Assembly: GCA_944548615.1 (NCBI GenBank)
Contig: OX155960.1
Span: forward strand, 31,143,888 to 31,207,887
DNA from: Micropterix aruncella
Taxonomy: Eukaryota; Arthropoda; Insecta; Lepidoptera; Micropterigidae
Reading direction: 5' to 3'
Length of the DNA: 64,000 nucleotides
Shown here: piece by piece, positions 63,733-64,000 of the stretch
Layout: every line of letters starts with the position of its first letter
How positions within the stretch are numbered: position 1 is the first letter of the stretch
The notes under the pieces: model-generated
The model's database searches: none
The model's input: the letters and a program-made list of their open reading frames with translations, nothing else
Told to the model about the DNA's origin: nothing
Made by a program: the position numbers and the translations under genes

Positions 63733-64000
63733 GTGGTAGGTTATTGACAGTATTGACCTACCATTGTGTTTTAAATAAGCGTGAAGATTCCCTGAAATTA
63801 CTTTGTCTTCTTTTTTTAGGCTTTCCTTTTCCTTGACCTTATCCGAAAAAGTGATATTAAGGCTACTGCCATAGTAAAAAAAAATAGCAGCTGCTATTAG
63901 TCAACAAAATAATATACGTATTATGCGCCAGCCAATCGCAAAATACACCTTGCGACCGACATTGCCTGCAGCCAGGTGTACTGACGATATACATCGACGT
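63733..64000. other. Intergenic DNA at window end
   Basis: No gene is seen; the Jockey relic ends here by 5' truncation. Confidence 0.35.

Overview
This is a eukaryotic nuclear window, almost certainly from an insect. It is AT-rich and intron-bearing, and crowded with insect-type transposons: CR1-like, Jockey-like, RTE, I-like and R2/NeSL-type LINEs, Tigger, hAT and many MITEs. There is no sign of bacterial organisation. The insect order cannot be fixed from the sequence alone.

Host genes. (1) A cluster of four intact, intronless, minus-strand paralogs of the zinc-less MDR-family quinone oxidoreductase RTN4IP1 lies at 20178-21320, 28303-29412, 34399-35517 and 47830-48969. A broken fifth copy is at 49960-50163. 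The catalytic cores are very similar, but the N-termini differ: copy 1 has an Arg-rich presequence of mitochondrial type, copies 2 and 3 have hydrophilic N-termini, and copy 4 has what looks like a cleavable secretory signal peptide. (2) Three plus-strand exons of a METTL9/DREV-type histidine methyltransferase (18827-19042, 21737-21912, 21982-22193); RTN4IP1 copy 1 sits antisense inside its intron. (3) A seven-exon minus-strand gene (61988 down to 51679) for a polyQ/Ala/Gly-containing nuclear-type protein, possibly the insect factor Corto/Ccf. Its exons join in perfect phase, and its 5' end lies beyond the first exon seen here.

Mobile DNA by region. 1-4720: CR1-like LINE with coiled-coil/SGNH-type ORF1 and EN-RT ORF2, split by a TTAA-flanked MITE. 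7-18 kb: decayed LINE ends, mariner-like MITEs, hairpins. 22.3-27.8 kb: palindromic MITE, Tigger with a nested TTAA MITE, hAT with a nested foldback, second TTAA MITE, R2/NeSL-type LINE end. 30-34 kb: several MITEs and a 5'-truncated RTE inside a duplicated segment. 35.8-43.8 kb: long foldback, a foldback-like element with 15-bp repeat arms that itself carries an I-like LINE, the longest R2/NeSL-type LINE copy, a tRNA-derived SINE and an ORF1 relic. 44.6-47.1 kb: RT relics. 49.6-53.5 kb: MITEs, a heat-shock-element cluster and LINE pieces. 57-64 kb: RT relics, a 752-bp foldback, a 57-58-bp minisatellite whose every unit carries a splice-acceptor-like motif, and a Jockey-like relic with another nested TTAA MITE.

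The most notable points are the RTN4IP1 paralog cluster with apparent compartment switching, copy 1 nested in METTL9, the heat-shock elements upstream of the broken fifth copy, and several nested insertions whose target duplications (or internal empty site) can be read directly.
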